Below are positions 9,359 through 20,239 of a stretch of 64,000 bases of DNA, piece after piece; the first letter of the stretch is position 1; each line of letters starts with the position of its first letter. The stretch spans positions 609,363 through 673,362 of the forward strand of contig NZ_CP083762.1 in the NCBI RefSeq assembly GCF_023558375.1. The letters run 5' to 3'. Below the pieces are notes generated by a model. That model was given only the letters and a program-made list of their open reading frames with translations. It made no database searches and had not been told where the DNA came from. Origin of the DNA: Chroococcidiopsis sp. CCMEE 29. GTDB lineage: Bacteria > Cyanobacteriota > Cyanobacteriia > Cyanobacteriales > Chroococcidiopsidaceae. The position numbers were made by a program, and so were the translations under genes.

Positions 9359-11434
9359 ATGCACAGCTTTATGGCAGACCCTGTAGATGAAGTGGGAGCA
9401 CAGCTGGAGCAACTGGACTTGAGCACGCCAGAACAATCTCTGACGTTGATGTCAAAACGCATAGGACGCGCTCTGGAAGAGACGGAACGGGAAGAAGTCC
9501 TGAAGTTGGCAGAAGTGGTGGGCTATCTCCCCATCGCTTTGGATCTGGTAGCAGCGCGGGTAGCGCGAAAAACCCCTTGGTCTGATCTGATCTACACGTT
9601 AGAGCAAGAGGTAGCTCGCCTAGAGTCCTTGTCAGACCCCTCTCGTCGTCGAAAGGAAGAAACGCGCTTAGAAGCTTGTTTTAACTTGAGCTTAAACGCA
9701 TTGCGGGATGATGACATAGAAGTATGGCAGAACTTTGTTTGGCTGGGAGTCTTGCCGGATGATACGCTCGTAGCCGCGCCAATGGCTGCCACTCTCTGGG
9801 GCGTGGAGGAAGCGGAAGCTGCTGACCGGCTAGAAATCCTCTGGAATGATGCGCTTCTCCTCCCTAGCCCCGCCATACAGGTAGGAGAACGCACCTGGCC
9901 TGCCTACCGTCTGCATGAGTTCTTGCACGATCTTCTCCGTCGCCTGCTGACAACGAACCAGGCTACAGGACTAGGTATTCCCCTAGCGACAGCCCACGCC
10001 GAGCTGCTGAAGCGCTATCGGGTATGCACGCAGTCTGACCTATGGCACACACTGGCTGATGATGGCTATATTCATGCTCATCTCACTTGGCATCTAGAGA
10101 AGGCAGGCTGGGTCGATGAAATCCACAAGCTGCTGCGTGAGGAGACTTCGTCGGGTCGTAACGGCTGGCATGAAGCGTGCGAACGCCTCGGGCAAACCGC
10201 CATTTTTGTTACCGATGTGGCACACGCTTGGCGGTTAGCGGAAGATCTCTTTGAAGATCATCCATCGTCGGCGATCTCTTTGCAATGCCGCTATGCTCTG
10301 ATTGTGTCTACTTTAAACAGCCTAAGTGCTAATTTACCGCACAGTTTACTGGTTGCACCGCTCCAAAAATATGTACGGGTTCCTCAACAAGGACTAGCTT
10401 ATGCTTTGCAAAGCTCGAACCCAGAAACTAAAGCAATTTTACTTACAGAGATCGTCGATTATTTACCACAAAATCTAAAAGAAGAAGCACTGCAAGAAGC
10501 ACTCGCTGCCTTAAGGGCTATTCAGTTTGATCCAGATCGCGTCGATGCCCTAAGGGCCTTAGCGGACAAGCTGCCACCTGAGTTGTTACCAGAAGCACTC
10601 GCCGCCGCCAGGGCTTTTAGGTGGGCGTGGAATCGCGTCTATAGCCTCAGGGCCCTAGCGGACAAGCTGCCAGAGGTGTTACCAGAAGCACTCGCCGACG
10701 CCAGGGCTGTTGAACCTATGGGGTATCGCGCCGATGCCCTCTTGCTCCTAACGGACAAGCTGCCAGAGTTGTTACCAGAAGCACTCGCCGCCACCAGGGC
10801 TATGGAAGATGGGTGGGATCGCGCTGTAGGCCTCTCGCTCCTAACGGACAAGCTGCCAGAGTTGTTACCAGAAGCACTCGCCGCCACCAGGGCTATTCAG
10901 TGTGAGCAAGAGCGCGTCCATGCCCTCTCGTACCTAGCGAACAAGCTGCCACCTGAATTGTTACCAGAACTACTCACCGCCACCAGAGCTATTGAAGATG
11001 TCAGCTGTCGCAGCGATGCCCTAATAATCCTAGCGGACAAGCTAGCAGACAAGCTGCTAGAGGTGTTACCAGAAGCACTCGCCGCCGCTAGGGATATTGA
11101 TTATGAGCCCGTTCGCGCCGATACCCTCTCGGTTTTAGCGCCCAAGCTGCCACCTAAGTTGTTACCAGAAGCACTCGCCACCGCTAGGGATATTCGGTCT
11201 GAGTCTGCTCGCGCCAAAGCTTTGATTGCCCTAGCGTCGCATCTGTCAAAGATGCAAACGGGCGAACTTTTTCCTCTTTGGCAAAATACACTCCACTTGC
11301 TATCTTGCCAATCTCGTCGGGACTTTCTGCATGAGCTACTGGCGCTAGCTTCGGTTATCTGTGCCCTAGGAGATCGGGCAGCAGTGGCAGAAGTTGTGAT
11401 TGCGATCCAGGATGTGGGACAGTGGTGGCCGTAA
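9359..11434 (+). pseudogene. NB-ARC / helical-repeat (STAND-type) protein lacking its P-loop half
   Basis: 691 residues. The start (DEVGAQLEQLDLSTPEQSL, then VGYLPIALDLVAARVARK) matches the C-terminal part of an NB-ARC ATPase: its GLPLA-equivalent followed by a winged-helix region with LHEFLHDLL near residue 180. Walker A and B motifs are absent, so about 150-300 N-terminal residues, including any effector, have been lost. Residues about 380-640 hold seven to eight degenerate repeats of about 28-30 residues built on LADKLPPELLPEALAAARAI, a helical HEAT-like array common in cyanobacterial STAND proteins, likely for target sensing. The upstream DNA does not continue the frame. Intact homologues act as signal-responsive oligomerising switches, some in defence; this copy is probably inactive. 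Confidence 0.75.
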
Positions 11435-11519
11435 TACTGGCTTTTTCCACTATCCCGGTGTAACAACCAGCCAAGCTTTATATTTAGTCAGGTAGCTACG
11501 TGGTTAGGCGCAAAGCCAA

Positions 11520-12842
11520 TTATTTCTTCCAAAAATCATCCCACCAGCCATTAGCCCGAATAACCCGTAAAGCCAGCATGGGATTTACTGTATCTGGATG
11601 CCAAGTTGTGCCTGGAATCTTCAAGCGCTTCTGGGGAATGTAGCGATGAGCGCTTTCAACCTCCCCAGAACCAATCGGTAAACCTTTAGCACGGAAGTAG
11701 TCATAATCGACAGCATCTCTAAATCGCTTGAGATACTCAGATAAATTAGTAATGCGCTCCTGTCCTTAACCCCGATATCCCTTAAGTGTCCTGATAACTT
11801 GCCTAACATCGCCAGCGTCAATTCTGTCAAGCTGATCGCTCACCCATTTGTGACGCTCAAGACCTGCAAGACCAATTGCTTCAGCACCTTCATAAAGATG
11901 CTGCTTGAGATGCGGTCGATCTAAAATAAATGTTAGGTTAGGAAAATGCGCTTGAAGTGCTTCCCGTAACCCATTGCCTCCATCAGCTATAGCATAAACC
12001 TGTGTTTGCTGCGACATCCCTTGATCATATGCTGCGCTAACTAGTTGCCCAACGACTTTTGGATACTTGCTCATTTGAGCCACATAAGTCCGTTGTTCCT
12101 TATCGCTAACTGGACGGACTAAACCCACTCTGACTTCTTTCCAGTCTGCTTGGCGCTTACGTTTGAGCAATCGACGTTTTTTGGTAACTTCGGCTTTTTC
12201 GACTGGAAGCAGAATACCAGTCCGAATATGACAGCCATCTAGTTCCACTAATAGCTGCTCAATGTTTGGTTTCGTAGTGAGAGATTTTAAAGATTTTAGT
12301 CTAGCTATAAACAGTTTGACTTCCACAAATTTCTGTGCCAAGAGCGCTGTTTTCTCTACTTCGCGGCGCACTTTAGCACGATTTATTTCCCATCCGTAGT
12401 GTTCTTCAAAGCGCTTAGCTGCTTGTCCAAATGATTCTTCTGCGCCAAAATCTGTCAAAGCTCGTTGCACTGCAACAGAGCGATCGCCATGCTCAATCCT
12501 CAACTGGTCTTTGACTGGACGCATCCCTTTTCGGGTGTTTTTATTCCACAGGTAAGCAGAAGGAATTTCAATCACGCCAAATAAGGATAAGTATTTTATC
12601 CGCTTGCAGCGATGTATAGTTAAACCTGCTGCTTTAGCCTTTTTGGTTACAAGCCTTGCAAGTTCAGCTAAAAGCAGTGACACTACCAGAAATCCTATCC
12701 TACGTAATAGTTTGTTGATTATCTTATCAAGTTCCCGCACCTTCTTATCTAAATTTGGCTCTTCCTCCCACAGTGCTTGAAACAGCATTTGTCCAATTTT
12801 TTGGACAACATCAGTGTAGTCAGGATTTGTAGCAGTAGTCAT
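11520..12842 (-). pseudogene. ISKra4-family transposase with in-frame stop
   Basis: A 441-codon frame with a TAA at 11766-11768 (after GYRG), beyond which the same frame continues to a natural stop at 11520. Features: Asp in LLVELDGCHIRTG, Asp in YAIADGGNGLREAL, His-rich region DRPHLKQHLYEGA, and after the nonsense codon the Glu motif GSGEVESAHRYIPQKRLK. Because the stop separates two catalytic Asp residues from the Glu, this copy should be dead unless the stop is read through. Start ATG at 12842. It separates the NB-ARC relic from an IS630 fragment. Confidence 0.85.
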
Positions 12843-12959
12843 AGCAGTGTCAGTATTTACTCAAAATTCCTTTTGTCACACTGCCATAGAAAGAAGTAGT
12901 TTTAGCCTCCAAGCTTTCCTGCTCGCAACTTCACTCTACAGCCAACTACTTTTGACCGC

Positions 12960-13533
12960 ACCCGTTGCACGGGGCGCTCATCAAAGCAAACCACCGGCTC
13001 ACATGGATTGTAGGGTTGCTCGTACAAGTCTAAAACCTCCTCCATCCGCCAGATAAAATCTGCATTCACCTGTGAAATGCACCACTGTTGGTTTAACCAC
13101 GGCTTGATGTCGTTTTTTCTAACACTCGTCGTACCGTCTCGTCTGAGATGCTGTCCACTAGCTGTAGTTCCACGAGGCGATCTGCTAACATCTGCATCGT
13201 CCATCGTTTCTGTCCTGTCGGCGCATCACTACAAGCCGTTGCTATCAGAAAAGCTTCTGCGCGTCCATCCAATTTACGTTTTCCGCCTGGACGAGGTTGC
13301 TCGCTCAAGGCAAACTTAACTCCACCATCTACACACTTTTGACGAGTCCGATGTACCGTTGATTCTCCCACGTGTAGCATTTGAGCAATTGTTTCATCAG
13401 CATGTCCTTCATCGGCAAGCAACAGGATATGTGCTCGCTTGAACACACGAGCTGGACATTTACCCTTATGCGTTAGTTGATGCAAGTATTCTCGTTCTTC
13501 TGTATTGAGGTTGACAATGAATTTTTCTGGCAT
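12960..13533 (-). pseudogene. IS630-family transposase, C-terminally truncated, frame change at an A6 run
   Basis: Starts ATG at 13533 (MPEKFIVNLNTEEREYL). The first frame encodes helix-turn-helix parts (HADETIAQMLHVGESTVHRTRQ, KRWTMQMLADRLVEL) and ends shortly after ETVRRVLEK. The rest, NDIKPWLNQQWCISQVNADFIWRMEEVLDLY up to the first catalytic Asp (VVCFDERPVQ), is in the -1 frame, joined at a run of six A (13113-13118 on the plus strand). This position is compatible with programmed -1 frameshifting. The second Asp and the Glu are missing, so the gene is cut at about 12960. The element interrupts the TPR gene to its right: CTAGTA there offers a TA target. Confidence 0.8.
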
Positions 13534-13589
13534 TGGAGTTTCTGGTTTTTCTTTAGTTTCTCCAATCTCATTCCGCTTGTCCAAATCAG

Positions 13590-14075
13590 CGTGGTGGTCT
13601 ACTAGGGCTTGGGCAAGGATTTGCAATTGCTCGTTGGCAGTGCCGATGTTTTGCTTGGATTGTAATAGATTGATAGATTGAGACTAGATGCGATCGCGCT
13701 TTCTGCTTGGGGCAATCCAAGTTGCTGATAGGTTAAGGAAAGATTGCTCAAAGCTATAGCTTGATTCAGTTCATCTCCATTCGCTTCAAAGGCAGTTGCA
13801 GCCTGTTGCAAAACTTTAACTGCTTGGGCAAACTGTCCGGCATCGTAAAAGATTTTGCCCTGTTGTACTAGGTTCTGCGTAAAGGCAATCGCTTTTTGTC
13901 CGCTGGGGACAGCAGAGTAAACAGCGGTAGTTTTGGTAAAAACTAGAGATAAGGTTATGCATAGAAATGTAGTCATCAGCACCAGTAGAAACTGGGTGAG
14001 CCAACCTTTACCTAAGCGATTCGTCTTCCACAAGGATAATACTGGATTGAAAAATACGCGCCGTTTTCTTATCAT
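13590..14075 (-). pseudogene. TPR protein (probable CHAT-type TPS partner), truncated
   Basis: Starts ATG at 14075. An N-terminal basic stretch is followed by a hydrophobic segment (WLTQFLLVLMTTFLCITLSLVF), a signal peptide or anchor. Then come TPR-like units: LVQQGKIFYDAGQFAQAVKVLQQAATAFEA in outline and ALSNLSLTYQQLGLPQAESAI. A frameshift near 13670 moves the frame; in the other frame the protein continues as QNIGTANEQLQILAQALVD until the IS630 element. Proteins of this build in cyanobacteria usually continue into more TPRs and a C-terminal CHAT protease domain, and sit beside a haemagglutinin-type exoprotein, as here. The CHAT part is absent. Confidence 0.7.
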
Positions 14076-14159
14076 GTTCCTGCTATTGAAGCGACGGATA
14101 CTAAAAGAATTCTACAGTTCATCCGAGTGGTAAAGCGATCGCAATACTTCCTTTGCAGT

Positions 14160-16462
14160 TTAGTGCAGCTTGCACCCATCAGAAGACTGCCAGGAATTAT
14201 CAGATTGAGTGGGGAGGTTAGAGGCGGTAAGAATGACTTTACCCTGGCGATCGAATTCCCACCCAGTAGCTTCTACAATTGGTGCTGGTGATGGTGCAGT
14301 TGAATTGGCGGCTGAAGTTGGACTAGATTGGTTTTCCGTTGTGGGCTGAAGTGCGACCCAATCGATCAAAATCGCGTCACTACTAAGTACTTCTGTGGGA
14401 TTGGGCGGCAAGCCACCGCGACCAGTAACAATAAATTCGCTTTGATTTTGATCGCTATTGGGAGTACAAGCCCGTGCTACTTGGGTATCAACTGGGACTG
14501 ATGGCAAGATCGCTAAGCCGCTGTTAGGGTCAATTTCGGGTACGTCAAGTTCCACAGTCCCGCTAAACTGGGGATTGGCTCCAGAAGCAGTAATATCACT
14601 CGTGCGATCGTCTGGCGCTTGTCGAAACTGCGTGCCAAAGATTCCAGAAGCATTAATTCGCACGTTGCCGCCACGGAAGTTTTCTGAATTTGCGCTGATG
14701 TCGCTATTTTCAATAGCAAAGAGGAAATCTGTGTTGATGTTAATGTTGCCGCCGATGACGTTTTCACCCTCGGCGTTGGTGAAAATGTTACTATTGCGAC
14801 TCATAAACAAATTTTGGGAGTTAATATTAATTGTCGCTTGCTCCGAGTTGGAATCGACAAGAGCGCTTTGTGTATTGGCAGTGAGTAAGGCGTTGTTGTC
14901 TAAGCGGATGGAGCGAGCATCTAATCTCATATTACCTGCGGTTCCTGTTCCGAGACTCTGCACGCCTACTGTAGCTCCATCTTGAACTAACAAGTTGTCA
15001 GTGCTAATTGTCAAGCCGCCTGCATCTCCTGTTGAGTTTCGCTGCGTGGAAGTAAATAAGCCACTGGAAAGACCGCCATTGCTTATACCACTCAGTTGTA
15101 TGTCACGAGCAACGACATTCAAATTTCCTCCTCTGCCTGTACCAAATGTAGCAGCAGTTATCTGCGCCCCATCCTCAAGCCACAAGTTGTCAGTGTTAAT
15201 TGTCAAATTACCCGCATCTCCAGTTGAGTTTCGCGTTGCGGAAACAGACAAGCCACTAGGAAACCGACTATCCTTGCTTGTACCTATCAGTTGTATGTCA
15301 TGAGCAACGACATTCAAATTTCCTCCTCTGCCAGCACCAAATGTCACAGCACCTACCTGTGCTCCATCTCGCACGAGCAAGGTAGGAGTTTCAAGATTCA
15401 AGCCTCCCGCATTCCCTGTTGAGTTTGGCTGTGCAGAGGTAGTTAAGTTACTGGAAGACTCACCATCCTTGCTTGTACCGATCAGTTGTACCTCAGAAGA
15501 AGCATTAACTGTTAAATTTCCGCCTCTACCAGCACCTAATGTAAAAGCATTTATCTGTGCCCCACCCTCAAGCCACAAGCTGCTAGCACTGATATTGACA
15601 TCGCCTCCTTGTCCGTTTGCTCCTGCTAGCACCTGATTGGCAATCATACTTTCGTTATTAAGGTAGATCGCTCCAGTTGCATTGATGTCAATATTGCCCG
15701 CCTTACTATTCTCTGAAGCAAGCCCACCCTCTATTCCGGCAAACAGGTAGCTTCCTTCTGTCATTTCTAAATTTCGAGCATTAACTGCGATGCTTCCACC
15801 ACCACTAGCAGTTACATCTATCCCAGCACCATTGCTCAAGGAAATATCACTTCTTTGTGCACCATCGGGAAAACTCAAGCTCGGATTATTTTTAAACCGG
15901 AGGAAGCAATTGAGTTATTTTGGATAGCTGCGGCACGAATTTGGTTAAATAGTAAAGCCGAAGGATTGACAGTCAGTAGTCCAGGATTGCTAGGATTTGT
16001 AGCACTGAAAACACCTTGCTCGCCAAAAGAGATTGCATGAGCTGTGGTAGCGAAAAACGATCCGCCTACATCCAGACGGGCATTTGCGCCAAAAATAATT
16101 CCATTGGGATTAATCAAAAACAGATTGGCATTGCCCGCTACACCCAACGTTCCCAGAATGTTAGACAGCTTAGCCCCCGTCACCCTGGTGAGAATATTCT
16201 CTATCCCAGCCGGATTAGTGAAAATAGCGGCTCGTCCTTCTTCAACATTGAATTCCCGAAAACTGTGAAACAGGTTAGCGCCTCTAGTAGCGCCGCCATT
16301 TATCGTATCAACTGCACCTGTCGATGTGACGGTAGAATTTTCGCTACCGAGTGTAGTGTCGGGCGCGATCTGAGCATGAGTACGATTTTCTCCAACACAG
16401 AGCGCCCCAACAGTGGTTAGAAAGCTTGCTAGTCCTAATTGCCAACTCCAATTCCAGCTCAT
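14160..16462 (-). pseudogene. two-partner-secretion exoprotein (filamentous haemagglutinin N-terminal domain), frameshifted
   Basis: The first frame (15875-16462) starts ATG at 16462 with a signal peptide (WQLGLASFLTTVGALCVGENRTHAQ) and the haemagglutination activity/TPS domain: ENSTVTS, GANLFHSFREFNVEEGRA, NLFLINPNGIIFGANARLDVGGSF. The second frame (14160-15878) carries the beta-helix passenger with imperfect repeats of about 80 residues, built around GDAGNLTINTDNLWLEDGAQ and GRGGNLNVVARDIQLIG. The frames join at TTTAAAAATAATCC near 15885 by a one-base slip. The C-terminus has a Cys-containing tail like cyanobacterial relatives. Intact, it would be exported by a TpsB porin and displayed or released as a filamentous adhesin. 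A sequencing indel could also explain the break. Confidence 0.82.
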
Positions 16463-16582
16463 CTTCAGTCGATTCGCTACGAATTTAGAATATCAGATTG
16501 AGAGCTAAATACTAGAGCTAGAATAGTACCAAACTGCTTTCAATCATTCAGGGAACAACGATATATATCTTGGTACAGGCAT

Positions 16583-18538
16583 TTACTTTCGTGGTTGCCG
16601 CTGAGCTATATAAGCTCCCCCAAATGTCATTGCCAACAATCCCGCCACTACAAACCTTAGCAAAGATTTCTCTTTATCCTTATCTGTAGACGGCCAAAAA
16701 TAATGCAGAAAAGACGACTGCACAGAATTCCATAAATCTCCTATTTTTGATCCTATTGATTCCTGATGCTGATAAACGATAAAACCAAGCGTGAATAGTA
16801 CAACTAAGATCGGAATAATCTGCAAAACCTGCCAAACTTGACTGGCGATCCACCTTGACGAATTTCCGCTCGTCCCAAAGACTCGACCTACGATCCGCCT
16901 TGCAGGATTGACCTCAAAAATTGCTCCTTGCTGCTTTAGATAACGCCTCGTATTCTTAGAAAGCCCTTTACACGATATGAATCGAGCATACTGCACGTTA
17001 CCTACATGACGCAGGTCGGTTCCCCTGAAATTAACATTACTAAAAATAGCTCTGCTAAAATCAGCGCCGTTGCAATTCGCACGGCTGAAATCGACATTTG
17101 TAAATTTGGTTCTGCTAAAATTAGTTCCGCTGCTATTGACATAGCTGAAATTGGCATCTGTGATATCGTTGTCGCTGAGATTAGCTTTGCTCACATCAGA
17201 TCCGCTGCAATTGGTACCACCGGTACCGCTCGACGGGTCTATGTCTTTTTTCTGTGTGAGAGACTCCCAGAGCTGACGCAACCAATCGCTAAGTTTTGTT
17301 GTTTCATCAATTAAAGCATGTTGCCACCATATCGCCTTACTCAGGTCAGCTTCGCTCAAGTCAGCTCCGCACAGGTTAGCCCGAAACACTACAGCTTTTA
17401 CAAGCCTAGCTCCATGTAAATTAGCTTGGCGCAGGTCAGCCTGAGACATGTCAGCCTCAGTCAGATTGGCTTCTTGCAAGTCAGCTGCGCGCAGGTCAGC
17501 CCGAAACACTACAGCTCTTACAAGCCAAGCTTTGTGCAAATTAGCTTCTTGCAAGTCAGCCTGAGACATGTCAGCCTCTTCAAGGTTAGCTTCCCGCAAG
17601 TCAGCTTGGCGCAGGTCAGCGTAAGACAGTTTAGTCTGATAAAGGTCAGCACGGTATAAATCAGCACGGAACAGCTCAGCCTCCACTAATTTAGCAACAG
17701 TTAAGTCAGCACGACTTAAGTTAGCAGCGCTTAAATTAGAGCTAACCAAAAAACAGCCGACCAGATTCATCTCACTTAAGTTAGCACTAACCAGTTGTCG
17801 CTCTCCAAGCTTCTTTTTATTGATCTCTTGTACTAAATTATGTTTGTCTCTTTTATCATCTGAACTTCCGTTAGACAATATTTTAATATCTTCAATAGGG
17901 ATATGTAAGATATCTTTTAATTTTTCTTTTCTAAATAATTCTTGTAAATTTTTCAGATTTCTGAATGAACCTCCTAAAGTTATTCTAAGCTCTGATGATT
18001 TTATTAAAGGTGTTGAAACTGCGGGCAAATTATATGCTTCTTCTAAATGATTAACAATATCTTTAAGTTTATTATCTGCTGTTAATCTCCCTTTGAGCAC
18101 AACTATTGCTCGATATGTGGAAGTCACATTTTGTTCTACTGCTTTATCTGCGGAATTCCAGTTTTGTTCTATTTCTTTTATGATTAGAATTGCACGATCA
18201 TACAATTTTTCACCATACTCTTGCATAAAAGAGAAAACGTTTTCTTTATGTACTTCTTCTGGTATATCTGTTTCCTGTACCACAAGATTCATATATTTAA
18301 ATAGGTCACTTCCTACCTGCTTGTAGTATTCAGATCGATCTTTTTTAGATGTTTCTAGATCCATTTCTGAATAAGTTTTTCCCTGAGCAATTCCTTGCGT
18401 CACCCAATTTTGTAAATCAGTTAAGTTGCATTTTTTCGTCTTAGCGTCTTTCTTCTTCTTACCTGCAAGTGCAATATGCTTTAATTGTTCTGCTAGTTTT
18501 TCTGTTTCTTCAGGGGAAATTCTTGAATTTAAAACCAT
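16583..18538 (-). CDS. pentapeptide-repeat membrane protein
   Basis: 651 residues in three parts. Residues 1-230 form a charged helical region rich in Lys and Glu with no recognised domain (includes QNWVTQGIAQGKTYSEMDLE). Residues about 240-540 are pentapeptide repeats A(D/N)LXX, split by a spacer near 405-445 (WWQHALIDETTKLSDWLRQLWE); both blocks are regular, for example SRADLTVAKLVEAELFRADL. Near the C-terminus two hydrophobic segments (VLQIIPILVVLFTLGFIVYQ and LLRFVVAGLLAMTFGGAYIA) predict membrane anchoring. The repeats fold as a right-handed quadrilateral beta-helix; function in cyanobacteria is mostly unknown. Plus-strand codon usage over this stretch produces long shadow frames. ATG at 18538; no downstream partner on the same strand. 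Confidence 0.88.
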   Translation of the reverse strand: MVLNSRISPEETEKLAEQLKHIALAGKKKKDAKTKKCNLTDLQNWVTQGIAQGKTYSEMDLETSKKDRSEYYKQVGSDLFKYMNLVVQETDIPEEVHKENVFSFMQEYGEKLYDRAILIIKEIEQNWNSADKAVEQNVTSTYRAIVVLKGRLTADNKLKDIVNHLEEAYNLPAVSTPLIKSSELRITLGGSFRNLKNLQELFRKEKLKDILHIPIEDIKILSNGSSDDKRDKHNLVQEINKKKLGERQLVSANLSEMNLVGCFLVSSNLSAANLSRADLTVAKLVEAELFRADLYRADLYQTKLSYADLRQADLREANLEEADMSQADLQEANLHKAWLVRAVVFRADLRAADLQEANLTEADMSQADLRQANLHGARLVKAVVFRANLCGADLSEADLSKAIWWQHALIDETTKLSDWLRQLWESLTQKKDIDPSSGTGGTNCSGSDVSKANLSDNDITDANFSYVNSSGTNFSRTKFTNVDFSRANCNGADFSRAIFSNVNFRGTDLRHVGNVQYARFISCKGLSKNTRRYLKQQGAIFEVNPARRIVGRVFGTSGNSSRWIASQVWQVLQIIPILVVLFTLGFIVYQHQESIGSKIGDLWNSVQSSFLHYFWPSTDKDKEKSLLRFVVAGLLAMTFGGAYIAQRQPRK

Positions 18539-19007
18539 AGCTTAAAGTCACAACTAACTTAGTAAGTATCAGGTTGCATTATCACCATAAGTATAGGAGA
18601 GCTGAATCGGAAATAAATTCCGCGACTCATAGCCGCCCTCTACCTATCTAATTGAAATGTTATCAGCTTTTCTGCTTCTCTGCTACCTGACATCTTGCAC
18701 CGCGATAGAGCTTAGACCCAAATCTCTATTCTGCTTCATTCATACTGTTTCTTACTATTTCATACTTTTCAGCATTTCTACTATCATATTGTCTTTTCAA
18801 AAACCCTTTTAAAATCAAGAGTTCAAGAGCAGAAGATAAAAAAATGAATGATTTCAGCACACCGTTTCTCACTCTAAAAATTTTCATACCATTTCCCACA
18901 GACAAATAAATTTCGTTTGATTACTTTGGAAATGTTCAGCCAATCGAGATAGAGAGATCTATGGACTTTTTCTCGATTGTCTAATATCAACTGGAGTAAG
19001 CACGAAT
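18539..19007. other. intergenic, no gene seen
   Basis: AT-rich upstream region of the divergent pentapeptide gene and the small secreted peptide. No coding frame, repeat or clear operator was recognised. Confidence 0.6.
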
Positions 19008-19154
19008 ATGAAGCTCAAGATTACTGCAAGTATTACCTTAGGAATCATTGCGATCACTAGCACCATTTGGCTAACTTCTATTAATTCATCAACAATGCTT
19101 GCTGGGCGCGCACCCACACCTGGCAGATCGTTTGATGGTGTCGAACGAACCTAG
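19008..19154 (+). CDS. small secreted or membrane peptide
   Basis: 48 codons from ATG 19008 to TAG 19152-19154. A ribosome-binding GGAG lies about 10 bases upstream. The product has a basic start (MKLK), a hydrophobic core (ITLGIIAITSTIWLT) and a short polar tail ending PGRSFDGVERT, the pattern of a signal peptide followed by a mature peptide of about 20 residues. Not recognised. It precedes the sigma-like/DUF1822 pair by about 160 bp in the same direction. Confidence 0.5.
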   Translation: MKLKITASITLGIIAITSTIWLTSINSSTMLAGRAPTPGRSFDGVERT

Positions 19155-19317
19155 GCTAGCACCGCAAAGAGGAGGTGGGGTGGTAACCAATTCCTTACCC
19201 CTACACCTTTCTCTACGATATTTGCACTGAGGGTGATCGCGTTTTCAAAGCTATTTGATAGCGATCGAATTGTCTAGAGCTGGATTGATAAATACAACAA
19301 CCTTCCTTGAGTAGGAA

Positions 19318-19665
19318 ATGACAAATTCTGATGAGCAAAATGGGAAATCAAATAATTTTGACAACCAAAGCGAGCAACCAGATTCGATACAAGAACGTTT
19401 GAGAAGATATTTAGAATCAGATCCGGATAATTTATTGTGGACAACTCATATTGAAAATTATCCGATGGCTAGTTTTGCTTTTATAGCAATAGCGCGGCTT
19501 GAAGGCAGAACTTGGCAGAAAATTTCCGATAGCTTGGGTGGGATTCCAATTGGTACTCTTGGTATTTTCTATCAGCATTATGTGCAACAGTTTTACCCAC
19601 AAATCAGAAATTATCTTAACAATGACAATCCCGACAATAGCAATTTTGGTAATGACAATCTCTAA
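19318..19665 (+). CDS. small protein resembling the C-terminal part of a cyanobacterial sigma-70-like factor
   Basis: 115 residues. After a polar N-terminal tail, RLRRYLESDPDNLLW and FIAIARLEGRTWQKISDSLGGIPIGTLGIFYQHYVQQFYPQIRNYL resemble the DNA-binding end of the short sigma-70-like proteins that precede DUF1822 genes in cyanobacterial operons. Regions 2 and 3 of a sigma factor are absent. The C-terminus is Asn/Asp-rich. It overlaps the start region of the DUF1822 gene. It may be a stand-alone helix-turn-helix protein or a remnant of a longer sigma-like gene. Confidence 0.5.
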   Translation: MTNSDEQNGKSNNFDNQSEQPDSIQERLRRYLESDPDNLLWTTHIENYPMASFAFIAIARLEGRTWQKISDSLGGIPIGTLGIFYQHYVQQFYPQIRNYLNNDNPDNSNFGNDNL

Positions 19666-20191
19666 CTCAAACCACAATAAAACAATGACACCAGAATCAT
19701 CAGGTTCTAGATCTTCAACCTTCAAAGTCCCAATAGGCAAAGAAGCTGTCGATCGCGCACTAGAATTCCAGAAACAACATGGCCACAACCACACCAGAGC
19801 CGAGCGGGTTTATCTCAATACTCTGGCAGTGTCTGCGGTTGATGCCTTCCTGCATCGTCTAGAAATCGAGACCGCTCTTGCAGACAGCAACAGTCAAGAA
19901 GTGGTGTGTCAAGTACTGATGGATGTTGCCGATCTAGAAATTCCAAACTTGGGTCAGCTTGAGTGCCGTCCCGTGCTACCAGGAGCAGATGCCGTCTCTA
20001 TTCCGCCGGAGGTGTGGTCGGAGCGCATCGGCTACGTAGCCGTACAGCTTGATGATTCGCTGCAAGAAGCAACATTGCTGGGATTTACTACTACAGTTCC
20101 AGACAGTGGCGAACTACCACTAGCTCAACTGCAACCCATCACCCTCTTGCCAGCATACATACAGCAAATTAGGCAAGCAAAACTGAGTTAG
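19624..20191 (+). CDS. DUF1822 family protein
   Basis: Cyanobacteria-specific DUF1822. Diagnostic stretches are RAERVYLNTLAVSAVDAFL, LMDVADLEIPNLGQLECRPVLPG, PPEVWSERIGYVAVQLDDSL and EATLLGF. The biochemical role is unknown; in many genomes it lies between a sigma-like gene and a CHAT or signalling gene. The frame is open from 19499, but the true start is likely one of the ATGs at 19624, 19651 or 19684; 19624 and 19651 overlap the end of the upstream gene, suggesting coupling. No CHAT gene follows: the next sequence is a transposase fragment, so an original third gene may have been lost. Confidence 0.8.
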
Positions 20192-20239
20192 ACAATGTTT
20201 GTAAATGATTGTTAAATCCTTTTTTTGTTCCAGTTTCTG

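Noticed and set aside
10639..10887. Minus-strand Ser/Gly-rich frame
   Set aside because: Antisense of the helical repeats in the NB-ARC-type gene; no independent signals.
17240..17760. Regular 15-bp periodicity that looks like tandem repeats or a CRISPR array
   Set aside because: It is the DNA of the pentapeptide repeats on the minus strand; there are no distinct spacers and no cas genes.
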